Origin: Methanobacterium sp.
GTDB taxonomy: Archaea; Methanobacteriota; Methanobacteria; Methanobacteriales; Methanobacteriaceae
Assembly (NCBI GenBank): GCA_019084405.1
Contig: JAHRFX010000075.1
Coordinates: forward strand, 1 to 64,000
Reading direction: 5' to 3'
DNA length: 64,000 nucleotides
The notes beneath the pieces were generated by a model, which did not search any database, was not told the origin of the DNA, and saw only the letters and a list, made by a program, of their open reading frames with translations. Shown in pieces: positions 47,323-56,745 of the stretch (positions are counted from its first letter, which is position 1; every line of letters begins with the position of its first letter). Made by a program: the position numbers and the translations under genes.

Positions 47323-47459
47323 TTTAGATATTATCTAAAGTGAACTGGTCCTTAAAAAAAAGTATAGTGGATATCGATTTAAAAAATTCCTTCAATTAAT
47401 ATCACCTGAGGGGTCAATTAAATTAGTAGGTATACATACTTTAATATCAGTCCACTATA
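47323..47459 (+). promoter_or_regulatory. Inverted repeats upstream of ribK
   Basis: Two symmetric elements occupy the 271-base gap before ribK. TTTAGATA-T-TATCTAAA is a perfect 8-bp-arm palindrome at 47323-47339 and may belong to the end of sepS. TATAGTGGA (47363) is complementary to TCCACTATA (47451), separated by 79 bases. The second pair could be two half-sites or a long stem. No known riboswitch class is recognised. Confidence 0.3.
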
Positions 47460-47561
47460 TGATTATTTAAATAGGGATGGGGTAAAAGTATAATAATTTT
47501 AAAATTGGCAGATATATTCTCAAGGATTATTATGCTGTTTAAGAATTAAGAGGAAGCCATT

Positions 47562-47936
47562 ATGAAAATAAAAGGTCTTGTAACATCTGGATCACAAAAA
47601 GGCATGTATTTCATGTCACAGGAAGTATATTCCTCCCAGTTCAAAGAAATATTAGGTTTTGCTCCTTTTAAAGGAACTTTAAATATTTTAATTGATGAAA
47701 AAAATTTAGAAAATCTCCAGCCAGTTAAAGAACAACAAACCGTAATGATTAATGGTTCGGATAAATTTGGAGATGTTTTATTACTGAAAGCCCGTCTGGA
47801 AGATAAGATAGAAGGAGCTGTAATTTTTCCGGTTAAAACCCACCACCCGGAAGAATTTTTAGAATTCATTGCCCAGGATAATCTTCGAAAAACCCTGCAT
47901 CTGAGGGATGGAGATGAAGTAAGCCTTATTTTTTAA
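47562..47936 (+). CDS. ribK: CTP-dependent riboflavin kinase
   Basis: Makes FMN from riboflavin using CTP, as in the archaeal RibK family. The 124-residue protein is the catalytic domain alone, without the N-terminal helix-turn-helix found in the regulator-kinase fusions of other archaea. GLVTSGSQKGMYFMSQEVY is the nucleotide-binding start, followed by FKGTLNILID, where the TxN pair binds metal. It is followed after 63 bases by ribB, an obvious flavin operon. Confidence 0.95.
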   Translation: MKIKGLVTSGSQKGMYFMSQEVYSSQFKEILGFAPFKGTLNILIDEKNLENLQPVKEQQTVMINGSDKFGDVLLLKARLEDKIEGAVIFPVKTHHPEEFLEFIAQDNLRKTLHLRDGDEVSLIF

Positions 47937-47999
47937 TAAAAGAAATTTTATCCCTGAAATAGTCCCTTTATTTAATTTGAAAACTCATCAAGTGATTAT

Positions 48000-48677
48000 A
48001 TGATTCAAAAAGCATTAGAAGCCTTAAGAAACGGAGAAATAGTTTTAGTTTTTGATAATGATAACCGGGAGCGGGAAACTGACATGATTGTCGCTGCTGA
48101 ATTTATGACCAGTGCCCATATGACCCGTATCCGGAATGATGCCGGGGGTCTGGTATGTGTACCTATTTCATCAGAACACTCTCAAAAATTAGGCATACCA
48201 TTTATGACCGACATAATGGAAGTTGCTGCAGAAAAATATCCAGTTTTAAATGAATTGTCACCAACCGACATCCCTTACGATGAAAAGTCCGCCTTTTCCA
48301 TTACCCTGAATCATCGGGAAACATTCACCGGTATTACCGATAATGATCGGGCTTTTACCATCAAGGAACTTGCTAAGCTGTGTAAAAATGATAATCAGGA
48401 GGATTTAGGTAAATTATTCCGTGCACCGGGTCACGTGACTCTTCTCAGGGCGACAGAAGGACATGTACTTAAAAGAAAAGGGCACACCGAAATGAGCATT
48501 GCCCTCATGGAAATGGCCGGCCTCACCCCGGTGGCGGTTTGCTGTGAAATGATGGATGATACTAATGGTGAATCTTTAAGTACTGCTGATGCCCAAAAAT
48601 ATGCCGAAAAAAATCAGATGGTATTTTTAAATGGGGATGACGTTATAGAATCTTATAAGAAATATACAAAAGATTAG
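48000..48677 (+). CDS. ribB: 3,4-dihydroxy-2-butanone-4-phosphate synthase
   Basis: Makes the four-carbon unit of riboflavin from ribulose 5-phosphate, 225 residues, standalone (not fused to GTP cyclohydrolase II). The catalytic acidic loop appears as DNDNRERETDMIVAAEF, and FRAPGHVTLLRA and KRKGHTEMSIALMEMAGL are conserved blocks that bind substrate and Mg. Archaea usually pair this with an unrelated GTP cyclohydrolase III. The operon partner ribK precedes it. Confidence 0.95.
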   Translation: MIQKALEALRNGEIVLVFDNDNRERETDMIVAAEFMTSAHMTRIRNDAGGLVCVPISSEHSQKLGIPFMTDIMEVAAEKYPVLNELSPTDIPYDEKSAFSITLNHRETFTGITDNDRAFTIKELAKLCKNDNQEDLGKLFRAPGHVTLLRATEGHVLKRKGHTEMSIALMEMAGLTPVAVCCEMMDDTNGESLSTADAQKYAEKNQMVFLNGDDVIESYKKYTKD

Positions 48678-48784
48678 ATTGGTTATAATATCCCCCATAT
48701 AATAAGCACACTTTTAAAGACTTACTGATCTGTTTAATTAAATAAAAAAATTATAATTATGGAAATGATAAGAGGGATGGTATA

Positions 48785-49513
48785 ATGGAAAGGATTGGAA
48801 CAGGTATAGAGGGATTAGACGAGGCATTGGGAGGTTTTCCAGCAGGAAGATCCGTTCTTATAACCGGAGACGCTGGCTGTGGGAAAACTATATTTGGTTT
48901 GAGGTTTGCCAAAAGCAGCTGTGATATGGGTTTTAGTACGGCTTATATTACTGCTGAAGAAGATTCCTATGATTTACATGTACAGGCTAATTCCTTTGGT
49001 TGGAATACCCAGGAATTGGAAGAAAAAGGAATGCTCACCTTTATTGAATTAACCGGGATCCGGGCCAGAATAACTGAAGCAGAAATCAGTATGGATATGG
49101 ATCCCATGAAGGGTAATTTCACCAAAATACTGCATGACATACCCCCTGAAACAGAAGTGGTAGTTATAGATAGTTTAGGAGGATATACTGCAAAGTTAAC
49201 TCCTTATGATTTCCGTAATCAGTTTGATCTTTTGGTTTATGAATTAAAACAAAGGGGAATTACCTCTGTATTAATACTGGACTCGGCCACTTCCCATGAA
49301 TTCAATGAGCTGGCCCTTTTTTCAGTTTATGGTGCTATAAAATTAGCCCGGCGGGAAAATCCTTACACCGGACGTAGGGAGAGAGTCATGGACATTATAA
49401 AAATGAGGAGCACCAAAACCCCCACCCAGTTTTTAGCCTATGGTATTGGCAGTAATGGTATCGAGATACAAAATGATGGGGAAGATATCTTTGAAGGAGA
49501 AATAGAGGATTAA
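48785..49513 (+). CDS. KaiC-like RecA-superfamily ATPase
   Basis: A single-domain KaiC-type ATPase of 242 residues. [19 protein letters not shown] is the typical opening. Walker A is GDAGCGKT at residues 28-35, Walker [11 protein letters not shown] near residue 120, and the basic [12 protein letters not shown] is the inter-subunit Arg/Lys finger region. Such archaeal proteins are thought to be signal-transduction or DNA-related ATPases; there is no clock here. The gene has its own ribosome binding site (AGAGGGATGG) and lies between ribB and the convergent CobQ-like gene. The partner is unknown. Confidence 0.85.
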   Translation: MERIGTGIEGLDEALGGFPAGRSVLITGDAGCGKTIFGLRFAKSSCDMGFSTAYITAEEDSYDLHVQANSFGWNTQELEEKGMLTFIELTGIRARITEAEISMDMDPMKGNFTKILHDIPPETEVVVIDSLGGYTAKLTPYDFRNQFDLLVYELKQRGITSVLILDSATSHEFNELALFSVYGAIKLARRENPYTGRRERVMDIIKMRSTKTPTQFLAYGIGSNGIEIQNDGEDIFEGEIED

Positions 49514-49523
49514 AATTATATTA

Positions 49524-51041
49524 TTAAAAAAAGTTTTCAATATCCCTAAAGGTGAAGTAGCCTCTAAATTCAGGGTTCTGGGCCATTATTAATATTTGAT
49601 TAAGGTCCAGGTGTTCTTCAACTGTTTTAAGTGCTGAAATACAGAATTCCTCTAATTTTATTTCCACCTCCGGGGTGGTGCCCCTTTCTTTCATTTTAAC
49701 TTTAGGCATAGCCATTACCTGCTCGACCCCGGTATCTTTTTTAATATATTTTTTTACCCGGTTGAAGATGTCCTGATTATAAACCCGGTTAAGAATTATT
49801 CCCGGAACTTTTATTCCCATTTTTTGTAAGAGTTTAACCTGAGACGCCACATCCACTGCTGCAGTCTCTATTCCTCCTTTATTACATCCAGATACCATTA
49901 TGACCGGAATATTCGCACCCCTGGCAATTTCTGCTCCGGAGTATGGTATTTTTTCATTTAAAATACCGGTGAAAACCCCCATGACCCCTTCCACAATTAC
50001 CAGATCAAATTGATCTTTTTTTAAATTTTCAAGAGTCGCAGGGAGCTCCATCCAGCCCAGATGCCCTATTTTTATGGAGGAATACTTCTCCATTTTTCCC
50101 TTGGTGAGGTAGAGTGCCGGTACGATGTCCCTGATATCCGGTCCCACCTTCAAGATAGCTACTTTCAGTCCTTTTTTATAGAAAGCACCGCCCAGCCCGG
50201 TGGATATAAATGTTTTACCTGAATCAGATCCTGTGCTGGCAATCATTAAAGTAGGGGGTATCCTATCAGCATCTTTCTGGAATTTTTTCTGATTCATGAC
50301 CTCCGGAGTAGTTTTAGATCGTTTTAATCCCGTTTCTATTCCAATTTCCTGTTTTATCTTCTTTAATAATTCTTTATTAGCGTTATAAATGCCCTGCGTT
50401 TGTTTTTCGCTGGCCCCTAAAAATTCCAGGATGTTTTTAACTAGAGGAGGATTTTCATCCAGAGATCCATGGAGCATGGTACCCACCACATTACCCTCGA
50501 GATTTTTTACTCCGGCAACTACTTCCTGAGGGTTATCCGAATAATTAACTCTTTTTATTTCAGATTTTAAAATGGTTGAGCCTTCCCCTTCCAGCTGACC
50601 ATAGGTATGGCAGTGGAATCCAGTTATGGTTTCTCCACATAGCCCCCGGGTTAGAAAAGATTCCTCAACAATGGTGGCCTCCACCCGATCATTACTTATC
50701 AGGGGACTGAAATTAACATCCAGAATTCCCAAACCTTTTTTTATGATGGGGCAGGGTGATCGGCGGCCGATATCTGTTTTATGGGCCAGTGCCTGAAAAC
50801 CAGAACAAATACCCAGAATGAACTTACCCTCCTGATTCATCCGATGGATTTCCTCTCCCAGTTCCAGGGTCAGGCTTCCTGACTCCATGATGCTTCCCCC
50901 GGGTATTATAAGGCCATCTAATACTTTATGGGCTCTTTCGCCTTTAACCAATCCATTGCCTTTAACCAGGTGGGTTGGTAAAAATCCGAAGTCTTCGAAA
51001 GCAGGAACCGCTCCTTTAACATATACCAGTCCGATTTTCAT
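49524..51041 (-). CDS. CobB/CobQ-like protein with reversed domain order
   Basis: A 505-residue protein. Residues 1-205 are a class I glutamine amidotransferase of the CobB/CobQ kind, with Cys79 in LGICSGFQALAH and His191 in TMLHGSLDE. Residues about 260-505 are a dethiobiotin-synthetase-like P-loop NTPase, IASTGSDSGKTFIS, with VIVEGVMGVFTG and SGCNKGG. In CobB, CobQ and CfbB the NTPase comes first and the glutaminase last, so this is a domain-swapped version. A corrinoid or nickel-tetrapyrrole carboxylate is one possible substrate, but it may amidate something else. It lies upstream of nothing obviously related. Confidence 0.75.
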   Translation of the reverse strand: MKIGLVYVKGAVPAFEDFGFLPTHLVKGNGLVKGERAHKVLDGLIIPGGSIMESGSLTLELGEEIHRMNQEGKFILGICSGFQALAHKTDIGRRSPCPIIKKGLGILDVNFSPLISNDRVEATIVEESFLTRGLCGETITGFHCHTYGQLEGEGSTILKSEIKRVNYSDNPQEVVAGVKNLEGNVVGTMLHGSLDENPPLVKNILEFLGASEKQTQGIYNANKELLKKIKQEIGIETGLKRSKTTPEVMNQKKFQKDADRIPPTLMIASTGSDSGKTFISTGLGGAFYKKGLKVAILKVGPDIRDIVPALYLTKGKMEKYSSIKIGHLGWMELPATLENLKKDQFDLVIVEGVMGVFTGILNEKIPYSGAEIARGANIPVIMVSGCNKGGIETAAVDVASQVKLLQKMGIKVPGIILNRVYNQDIFNRVKKYIKKDTGVEQVMAMPKVKMKERGTTPEVEIKLEEFCISALKTVEEHLDLNQILIMAQNPEFRGYFTFRDIENFF

Positions 51042-51104
51042 ATTTAACCCTTGATTAGTCCGGTGGATATTATAAAAAAATAGTAGGGAATTTTAAGACT
51101 CAGG

Positions 51105-52487
51105 TTATTTATTTAAATTTTCAAATGCATCCATGGCCTGTATAATCTTTGCATCTTCCAGTGGTTTGCCCTGCATTTGCAGTCCCACCGGTACTCCCTT
51201 TACTTCTCCTGCTTTGAGGCTGCCAGCAGGTATACCTGCCAGATTAGCCATAACCGTCAGCACATCATAAGCATACATTTCCAGAGGTTCCAGAGTGCTT
51301 CCCACCTTATGTGGTAGTTTGGGTACAGTGGGACCCACCAGTAAATCCACATCCTTCAAGAGCCGTGTTACTTCTTTTCTAATTAAAGAACGGGCCTGTA
51401 GGGCTTTTTTATAGTATTTCCCACTGAATTCTTTCTGGGATATGTAGGATCCCATGTGAATTCTACGGAGTACTTCCTCCCCACACACCTCTTCTATTTT
51501 GGAACCATATTTTCGGCCATCGTACTTACGGGTGGCAGAGAACAACTCCACATAGTTTATCAGGTAGTAAGTAGGTAGGCACAAATCTATGTAGTCGAAG
51601 CTTAATTCCACTACTTCAGCCCCCATCTCCTGCATTTGATCAATGGATTTTTCAATAATTTTAACTATAGGTCTATCAGTGACCTCCTGAAATTGTTTTA
51701 CTATACCCAGCTTCATTCCTTTTAGTGTTTCTTTTGCATTTTCCCCTACCAGGTTACTAAAAGGGGGTACCTCCCACTCCATGGAAGTGCACTCCTGAGG
51801 ATCCAATCCCGCGATACTCTCCAGCATAAGTGCAATTCCAGATGTATCTCCAGCAAAAGGTCCTATTTGATCCAGGCTCATGGCCAGATCCAGTAGTCCC
51901 TGCCTGGAAACAGCACCATATGTGGGTTTAAATCCAATTACTCCACAATGAGAAGCAGGATTACGAATAGAACCCCCAGTATCTGATCCCAGGGCCAGGT
52001 CACACATGCCCGCGGCAATAGCAGCAGCACTCCCCCCACTTGATCCGCCGGGTATTAATCCTGGCGCAGCCGGGTTGTTGGTAGGACCATAATAGGAACT
52101 TTCAGTAGAGCTACCAGCAGCAAATTCATCCATGTTGGTCATTCCAATTATTATACCATCTTCTGCTTTTATCCTTTTTACAACAGTGGCATCATAGCTC
52201 CCCAGATAGTTTTCTAGAGTAGGAGATGCCGCAGATATGGTAAAATCCTCCACATTAATATTGCTTTTAATACCAATAACCAGTCCGGCCAGTTTTCCAA
52301 CTTCTTCCCCATTTTTAAGACGCTCGTCGATTTCAAGGGCTTTTTTTTGGGCCTGTTCCTTATTAATTTCCAAAAAAGCATTGATCTGAGGGTTTTTCTT
52401 CTCAATTATCTCTGAAAATCTTTCCACATTTTCCCGGGCAGTGAATTCCTGATTTTTTATTAATTCTGATTTTTCCAGAATATTCAT
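51105..52487 (-). CDS. gatA: Aspartyl/glutamyl-tRNA amidotransferase subunit A
   Basis: Glutaminase subunit of GatCAB, which converts Asp-tRNA(Asn) or Glu-tRNA(Gln) by amidation. The amidase signature has the catalytic Lys in VIGIKSNINVEDF and the Ser pair in LIPGGSSGGSAAAIAAG and LGSDTGGSIRNPAS. At 460 residues it is of normal size. GatB and GatC are not in the window, which is usual for methanogens where gat genes are scattered. In euryarchaea GatCAB mainly serves Asn formation, because Gln is made by GatDE. Confidence 0.92.
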   Translation of the reverse strand: MNILEKSELIKNQEFTARENVERFSEIIEKKNPQINAFLEINKEQAQKKALEIDERLKNGEEVGKLAGLVIGIKSNINVEDFTISAASPTLENYLGSYDATVVKRIKAEDGIIIGMTNMDEFAAGSSTESSYYGPTNNPAAPGLIPGGSSGGSAAAIAAGMCDLALGSDTGGSIRNPASHCGVIGFKPTYGAVSRQGLLDLAMSLDQIGPFAGDTSGIALMLESIAGLDPQECTSMEWEVPPFSNLVGENAKETLKGMKLGIVKQFQEVTDRPIVKIIEKSIDQMQEMGAEVVELSFDYIDLCLPTYYLINYVELFSATRKYDGRKYGSKIEEVCGEEVLRRIHMGSYISQKEFSGKYYKKALQARSLIRKEVTRLLKDVDLLVGPTVPKLPHKVGSTLEPLEMYAYDVLTVMANLAGIPAGSLKAGEVKGVPVGLQMQGKPLEDAKIIQAMDAFENLNK

Positions 52488-52686
52488 AATAACACCTTAT
52501 AAACGTCCTTACTGAATTTTAAAGGTTATAATATCATATAAGATTCTTAAGACTACTAAGTTGAATAATATGTTATACTTTTTCAAGATTATAAAAGGTT
52601 GCTAAGTAAGATAATTTACCATAGAACTTATAAAATAATTCTTATACTATGTATTTAATAATATGCTCATGAAGGATTTAAGTTAA

Positions 52687-53439
52687 GTGAAATCCCTACC
52701 TGAGGAATATCATGTCCTTCCAGGTTCAGATACTATGAAAACACCACATAACCCCGGGGTTAAGATTTTTTTGATTATGCTACTTTCAGTACCCTTATTA
52801 TTTATTCCAGATTTCTATTTACATTTTCAAACCTACCTGAGCAGTAATATCATCACCATGGTGGTCACCCAGCAGTGGCAGGTGGTGGTTTTTTTTATTT
52901 TAATCTTTTTAGCATTTTTAATACCTTTATCTTATCGCAGGAAACCCCAGTGGATAGAATATGGTCTGGTAACTGCATTTTTTGTGTCTTTATTTGTGGA
53001 AATGTATGGAATTCCCTTAACCATTCTTTTAGCCTCTAAATATTTCTTTGTACCTGGAACCCAGCTACCCCCTAACCTGCTGGTAATTAACTTTATGGGG
53101 GTGGAGCTGGGCATGGATCTGGCCATGGTTTATGGTTCTATTTTAATCCTGGGGGGAACTTTACTAATTATCATAAGCTGGATTACCCTCTACCGCAATT
53201 CTAAAGATAATAAACTGGTGGATAAAGGGATTTATGCTTACAGTCGCCACCCCCAGTATCTGGGATTTATCTTAGTTATACTGGGATGGTTTTATGGGTG
53301 GCCCACCCCTTTGACCTTTATTTTTTCCCCAATATTGATTTATAAGTATTTGAAGGTCTCTAAAAAGGAAGAAGAAGAAATTTTAAAGGAAAATCCTGAT
53401 TATGAACAGTATAAAAAGAAAGTGCCCTTCCTGATTTGA
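52687..53439 (+). CDS. Isoprenylcysteine carboxyl methyltransferase (ICMT)-like membrane methyltransferase
   Basis: A 250-residue membrane protein with five or six helices. The C-terminal SAM-binding signature of the ICMT/PEMT family is clear: GIYAYSRHPQYLGFILVILG followed by EEEEILKENPDYEQYKKKVP. The substrate is not proven; archaea have no known prenylated CaaX proteins, so a lipid or small isoprenoid is more likely. The GTG at 52687 is the longest start; an ATG at 52735 is an alternative that trims a polar N terminus. Confidence 0.8.
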   Translation: MKSLPEEYHVLPGSDTMKTPHNPGVKIFLIMLLSVPLLFIPDFYLHFQTYLSSNIITMVVTQQWQVVVFFILIFLAFLIPLSYRRKPQWIEYGLVTAFFVSLFVEMYGIPLTILLASKYFFVPGTQLPPNLLVINFMGVELGMDLAMVYGSILILGGTLLIIISWITLYRNSKDNKLVDKGIYAYSRHPQYLGFILVILGWFYGWPTPLTFIFSPILIYKYLKVSKKEEEEILKENPDYEQYKKKVPFLI

Positions 53440-53547
53440 ATATTCTCATAAAGTGAAATATTATACACTAATAGTTAAATTTATCTCTGGAGAAGGATAT
53501 AATCCCCTACCCAATTGTTATAAACCCCGCTTAAGAAGGATGACCTC

Positions 53548-54540
53548 ATGCCTGAAACCATTATTCTAAATCAAAGTGAAATTAAACAGCTTGTTGAAAT
53601 GAAAGACGTCTTGCACGATGTGGAAACTGCCTATGTGGAGCACTCCCTGAAGAACATCCAGATGCCAGCTAAAGAATATCTTTATTTTAATGAATATAAG
53701 GGAGATCTAAGGATAATGCCCTGCTATCTGGAAGAAATGAAAAAAGCAGGGGTTAAGATGGTTAATGTCCACCCGGAAAATCCATTGCAGCATAATCTTC
53801 CTACTGTAATGGCTGTAATTGAACTGGTGGATCCTGAAACTGGTTTCCCCCTGGCCATAATGGACGGTACCTGGATTACCAATATGCGTACCGGGGCAGC
53901 CGGAGGAGTAGCTGCCAAATACCTGGCCCGGGATAACTCGGAAATAGTGGGAGTTGTAGGAGCAGGCAAACAGGCTTATACTCAACTAATGGCCCTTAAT
54001 GAAGTTATGGATATTAAAGAGGCCCAGGTTTACTGCCGTACCTGTTCTTTCCGTGAAAATTTTGCCCGGAACATGACAGAAAAATACGATATTCCGGTTA
54101 AAGCCGTGGACAGTATTCAAAAAGCGGTTAAAAATAAAGACGTGGTGGTCACCGTGACCCCGGTGGATGATCCCATTATAAGTGGTGAATGGATATCTCC
54201 CGGGACCCATATAAATGCCATGGGAGCAGATGCCCCTGGAAAGCAGGAGTTAGAATCGTCTATTTTAGTTAAATCCAGAATATTCATTGATTGCTTGGAT
54301 CAGGCCAGCCATAGTGGAGAGATAAATGTACCTTTATCCCAGGGAATTCTGAAAAAAGAATCCATAAAGGGAAAGTTGGGAGATGTAATTACCGGTAAAG
54401 TACCAGGCAGAATGTCTGATGAGGATATAACTATTTTTGATTCCACTGGATTAGCAGTACAAGATATTACCACTGCCTGGACAGTTTATGAGAAAGCAAA
54501 TGCTGTTAAAAAGGGTTATAAGATAAATCTGCTGGAATAA
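53548..54540 (+). CDS. Ornithine cyclodeaminase / mu-crystallin family protein
   Basis: A 330-residue NAD(P)-binding protein. The N-terminal dimerisation part contains RTGAAGGVAAKYLAR. The Rossmann region is VGVVGAGKQAYTQLMAL near residue 132. D in FIDCLDQASHSGEI is typical of the family. Members include ornithine cyclodeaminase and archaeal alanine dehydrogenase, which share a scaffold. Which reaction occurs here cannot be told from sequence alone. AAGAAGGATGA upstream supports the ATG. Confidence 0.88.
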   Translation: MPETIILNQSEIKQLVEMKDVLHDVETAYVEHSLKNIQMPAKEYLYFNEYKGDLRIMPCYLEEMKKAGVKMVNVHPENPLQHNLPTVMAVIELVDPETGFPLAIMDGTWITNMRTGAAGGVAAKYLARDNSEIVGVVGAGKQAYTQLMALNEVMDIKEAQVYCRTCSFRENFARNMTEKYDIPVKAVDSIQKAVKNKDVVVTVTPVDDPIISGEWISPGTHINAMGADAPGKQELESSILVKSRIFIDCLDQASHSGEINVPLSQGILKKESIKGKLGDVITGKVPGRMSDEDITIFDSTGLAVQDITTAWTVYEKANAVKKGYKINLLE

Positions 54541-54616
54541 ATCCTTTTTTTTGTACCCGGGGTTAAAAAAATACATATTTATATCCCGGAAGGGCCAATA
54601 TAGGTGTGGTGGTTTT

Positions 54617-54781
54617 ATGTATCAGGAAGGAGTCTACCTCTCGGAAGTTTTAAGTAGAATGAATCACGTTTTTGAGCGTTTCAGACATTTAAGTCGTACC
54701 CGATCACTGAAAAAACATCAGATAGAAGAGATTGATTATCATATCACGGAGATTACCCGGATACTCAATGAATGTAATTAA
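54617..54781 (+). CDS. Small helical protein of unknown function
   Basis: A 54-residue, probably all-helical and basic protein (LSRMNHVFERFRHLSRTRSL, then KHQIEEIDYHITEITRIL). The ATG at 54617 sits behind AGGTGTGGTGG, a fair ribosome binding site; a longer frame from 54551 exists but includes the ribosome binding site and is less likely. No family is recognised. The size and amphipathic pattern suggest a small regulator or partner protein. It is 49 bases before the LysE gene. Confidence 0.55.
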   Translation: MYQEGVYLSEVLSRMNHVFERFRHLSRTRSLKKHQIEEIDYHITEITRILNECN

Positions 54782-54830
54782 ATATTCGGGTAGTATTTTA
54801 ATTTTAAAAAAATAAGTTAAATGTGATTTT

Positions 54831-55469
54831 ATGATGGAATTGGCCTTATTTACTGCCACTTCTTTTTTGGTGGGGCTATCCGGAGCACTGGCCCCCGGGC
54901 CCATGTTAAGTGTTACCATTTCCGATTCTGTAGAAAAAGGATTTATAGCCGGACCTTTAATTGTTTCAGGACATATAATAAGTGAAATCGTACTGGTAAT
55001 TCTATTATTTGCAGGTTTAGGGTGGTTGGTTGGTTCTGCTCCAGCAGCATTTATAATAGGAGTTGTAGGAGGATTAGTACTCATAGTGATGGGTTTGCAG
55101 ATGGTAAAAAGTAAACTATCCTTTAAGGCCAGAGCGGGAGATGTGAACTTGAAATCTAAATCCCGTTCAATTTTTGAGGGCATATTAAGCAGCATAAGCA
55201 ATCCCTATTTTTTTATATGGTGGGCTACTATTGGAGGTGCATTTTTATTTCAGGGAGTTGCTCTGGCAGGTCTGGTGGGAATTTCAGGCTTTTTAATTGG
55301 TCACTGGTCCTCGGATTTATTATGGTACAGTACCGTGTCTTTTTTAAGTTCCCGGGGGTCCCGCACTATGAATCCCCATACCCACCGAAACATACTTAAA
55401 GTTTGTGGATGTTTTCTAGTAATAATTGGTGCTTATTTTATTATAAATGCCCTTAAAATAAGTTTTTAA
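54831..55469 (+). CDS. LysE/RhtB-family exporter
   Basis: A 212-residue membrane transporter with six helices. The LysE opening is clear: FLVGLSGALAPGPMLSVTI near residue 12. A basic cytoplasmic loop (KSKLSFKARAGDVNLKSKSR) lies between helices 3 and 4, then SISNPYFFIWWATIGGAFLF. The family exports amino acids such as lysine, arginine or homoserine, or cadmium in one subgroup. The substrate here is unknown. AAATGTGATTTT precedes two adjacent ATG codons. Confidence 0.9.
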   Translation: MMELALFTATSFLVGLSGALAPGPMLSVTISDSVEKGFIAGPLIVSGHIISEIVLVILLFAGLGWLVGSAPAAFIIGVVGGLVLIVMGLQMVKSKLSFKARAGDVNLKSKSRSIFEGILSSISNPYFFIWWATIGGAFLFQGVALAGLVGISGFLIGHWSSDLLWYSTVSFLSSRGSRTMNPHTHRNILKVCGCFLVIIGAYFIINALKISF

Positions 55470-55576
55470 GTTATTTAATTTTTTTAGTCTTAAAAATAAT
55501 TATTGAGGCCCTGTTATTCAAATTTAAAGGCTTTTAATTAAAGTTTCTATTTCAGGGTAAGAGGTATAGTTTTTTA

Positions 55577-56395
55577 ATGAGGTGTTCCAAATCCCTATAT
55601 ATGAAACCCCAGGCCGTGGTTTTTGATAACTCTGGAACCCTTATTCGAAGAGACCGGGTATTGAAACATATAAAAACTGGAGAAATTTGTGATCATTTGA
55701 ATTCTATGGATGTTATTGATTATACACCAAATCTGGCACTGGTGGTGCTGCAGACCGACCCGGGTAGATGTCTACTGAATGCCAGATCCGGGCAAACCAT
55801 TTATGAATTCATAACTCTGAACAAGGTTGGTTTTGATATAAGTTATTCTTACCAGGACTACACTAAAAAAGAAGTATTAAAAGCACTTGAAAATGATAAT
55901 TCAACTGTAAAAGATATTCAGGATACCATTCAAGCAGTTATGGATAAAGATTATGACGTGGAAATATGTAGTGGTTCTGGTTTCATCATTGATATGGCCC
56001 AGGGCAGAGTGGAATTTGCCATCAGTTCCGGGGGCCGGATATTCCCGGAAGTTCGTTCTGTGGTGAAATATCTTAAGAAGAAAGGAGTGAGTATTTTTAT
56101 TGCCTCGGGAGATCGTAAAGGATCTCTTAAACAACTGGCCAGTTACATTTGCATTCCCCAGGAAAATGTATTTCCCACCGCAGATACCCGGAGGAAAAAT
56201 GACATTGTAAAGGAACTTAAAAAAAAGTATCAGGTGATGATGGTGGGTAATGGATCCAATGATATTTTAGCTTTAAAGGAAGCAGATTTAGGAGTTTTAA
56301 CAACCCAACAAAAGGAAGATCTCCCTCAGAAGGTTTTTGATGCAGCAGATGTGGTAATTGAAAATATAGAAGAAATAAAGAATCTGGATTTTTAA
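55577..56395 (+). CDS. HAD-superfamily protein, P-type-ATPase-like soluble type
   Basis: A 272-residue HAD protein. Motif I is VVFDNSGTLIRRD, that is D-N-S-G-T, resembling the P-type ATPase DKTGT with the usual second acidic residue of phosphatases replaced. The cap-like region is residues 45-145. Motif II is IASGDRKGS and motif IV MVGNGSNDILALKEADLGV, which again matches the ATPase-type GDGxND. It is not membrane bound. It may be a phosphatase with altered chemistry. The start is uncertain between 55577 and an ATG at 55601. Confidence 0.7.
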   Translation: MRCSKSLYMKPQAVVFDNSGTLIRRDRVLKHIKTGEICDHLNSMDVIDYTPNLALVVLQTDPGRCLLNARSGQTIYEFITLNKVGFDISYSYQDYTKKEVLKALENDNSTVKDIQDTIQAVMDKDYDVEICSGSGFIIDMAQGRVEFAISSGGRIFPEVRSVVKYLKKKGVSIFIASGDRKGSLKQLASYICIPQENVFPTADTRRKNDIVKELKKKYQVMMVGNGSNDILALKEADLGVLTTQQKEDLPQKVFDAADVVIENIEEIKNLDF

Positions 56396-56401
56396 ATATT
56401 A

Positions 56402-56632
56402 TTATTTTGGGAGACTATTCCATTCTTTAAGGGAATTAGTTAAGCGTGTTTTTTTCTTTTCGTCCTGTATCCAGTTTTTAACTTCTTTCCAGACTATGTT
56501 GCATTTTTCATCCTTTTTTTGATCTGTTGCCTGGCGAATTGCCAGATCAACGGCTTTTCTTTCCTCTTTGTTTTGAGGTTCTATACCTGCTTCCTCTAAA
56601 ATGGTCTTCATGTGTCTTAAATAACAGCTCAT
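56402..56632 (-). CDS. Small conserved-looking helical protein of unknown function
   Basis: A 76-residue, highly charged helical protein (EPQNKEERKAVDLAIRQATD, then KCNIVWKEVKNWIQDEKKK). An internal Met (MKTILEEAG) eight codons in is an alternative start. No ribosome binding site is evident. Codon use and composition look like a real gene, and its stop is six bases from the convergent HAD gene. No function can be suggested. Confidence 0.5.
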   Translation of the reverse strand: MSCYLRHMKTILEEAGIEPQNKEERKAVDLAIRQATDQKKDEKCNIVWKEVKNWIQDEKKKTRLTNSLKEWNSLPK

Positions 56633-56745
56633 GGTGGGGCCTCATTTAACTTAATTGCAGTAATAAATTATATAACCTGATTATAAGATTAATTTTATTA
56701 TGTATAATAACTAAAAATATAGTATATGCATATGAAGGGATTTTT

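Noticed and set aside
47291..47561. Flavin riboswitch before ribK
   Set aside because: The conserved FMN-aptamer core is not recognisable, and such riboswitches are not known from this group. Only simple inverted repeats are seen.
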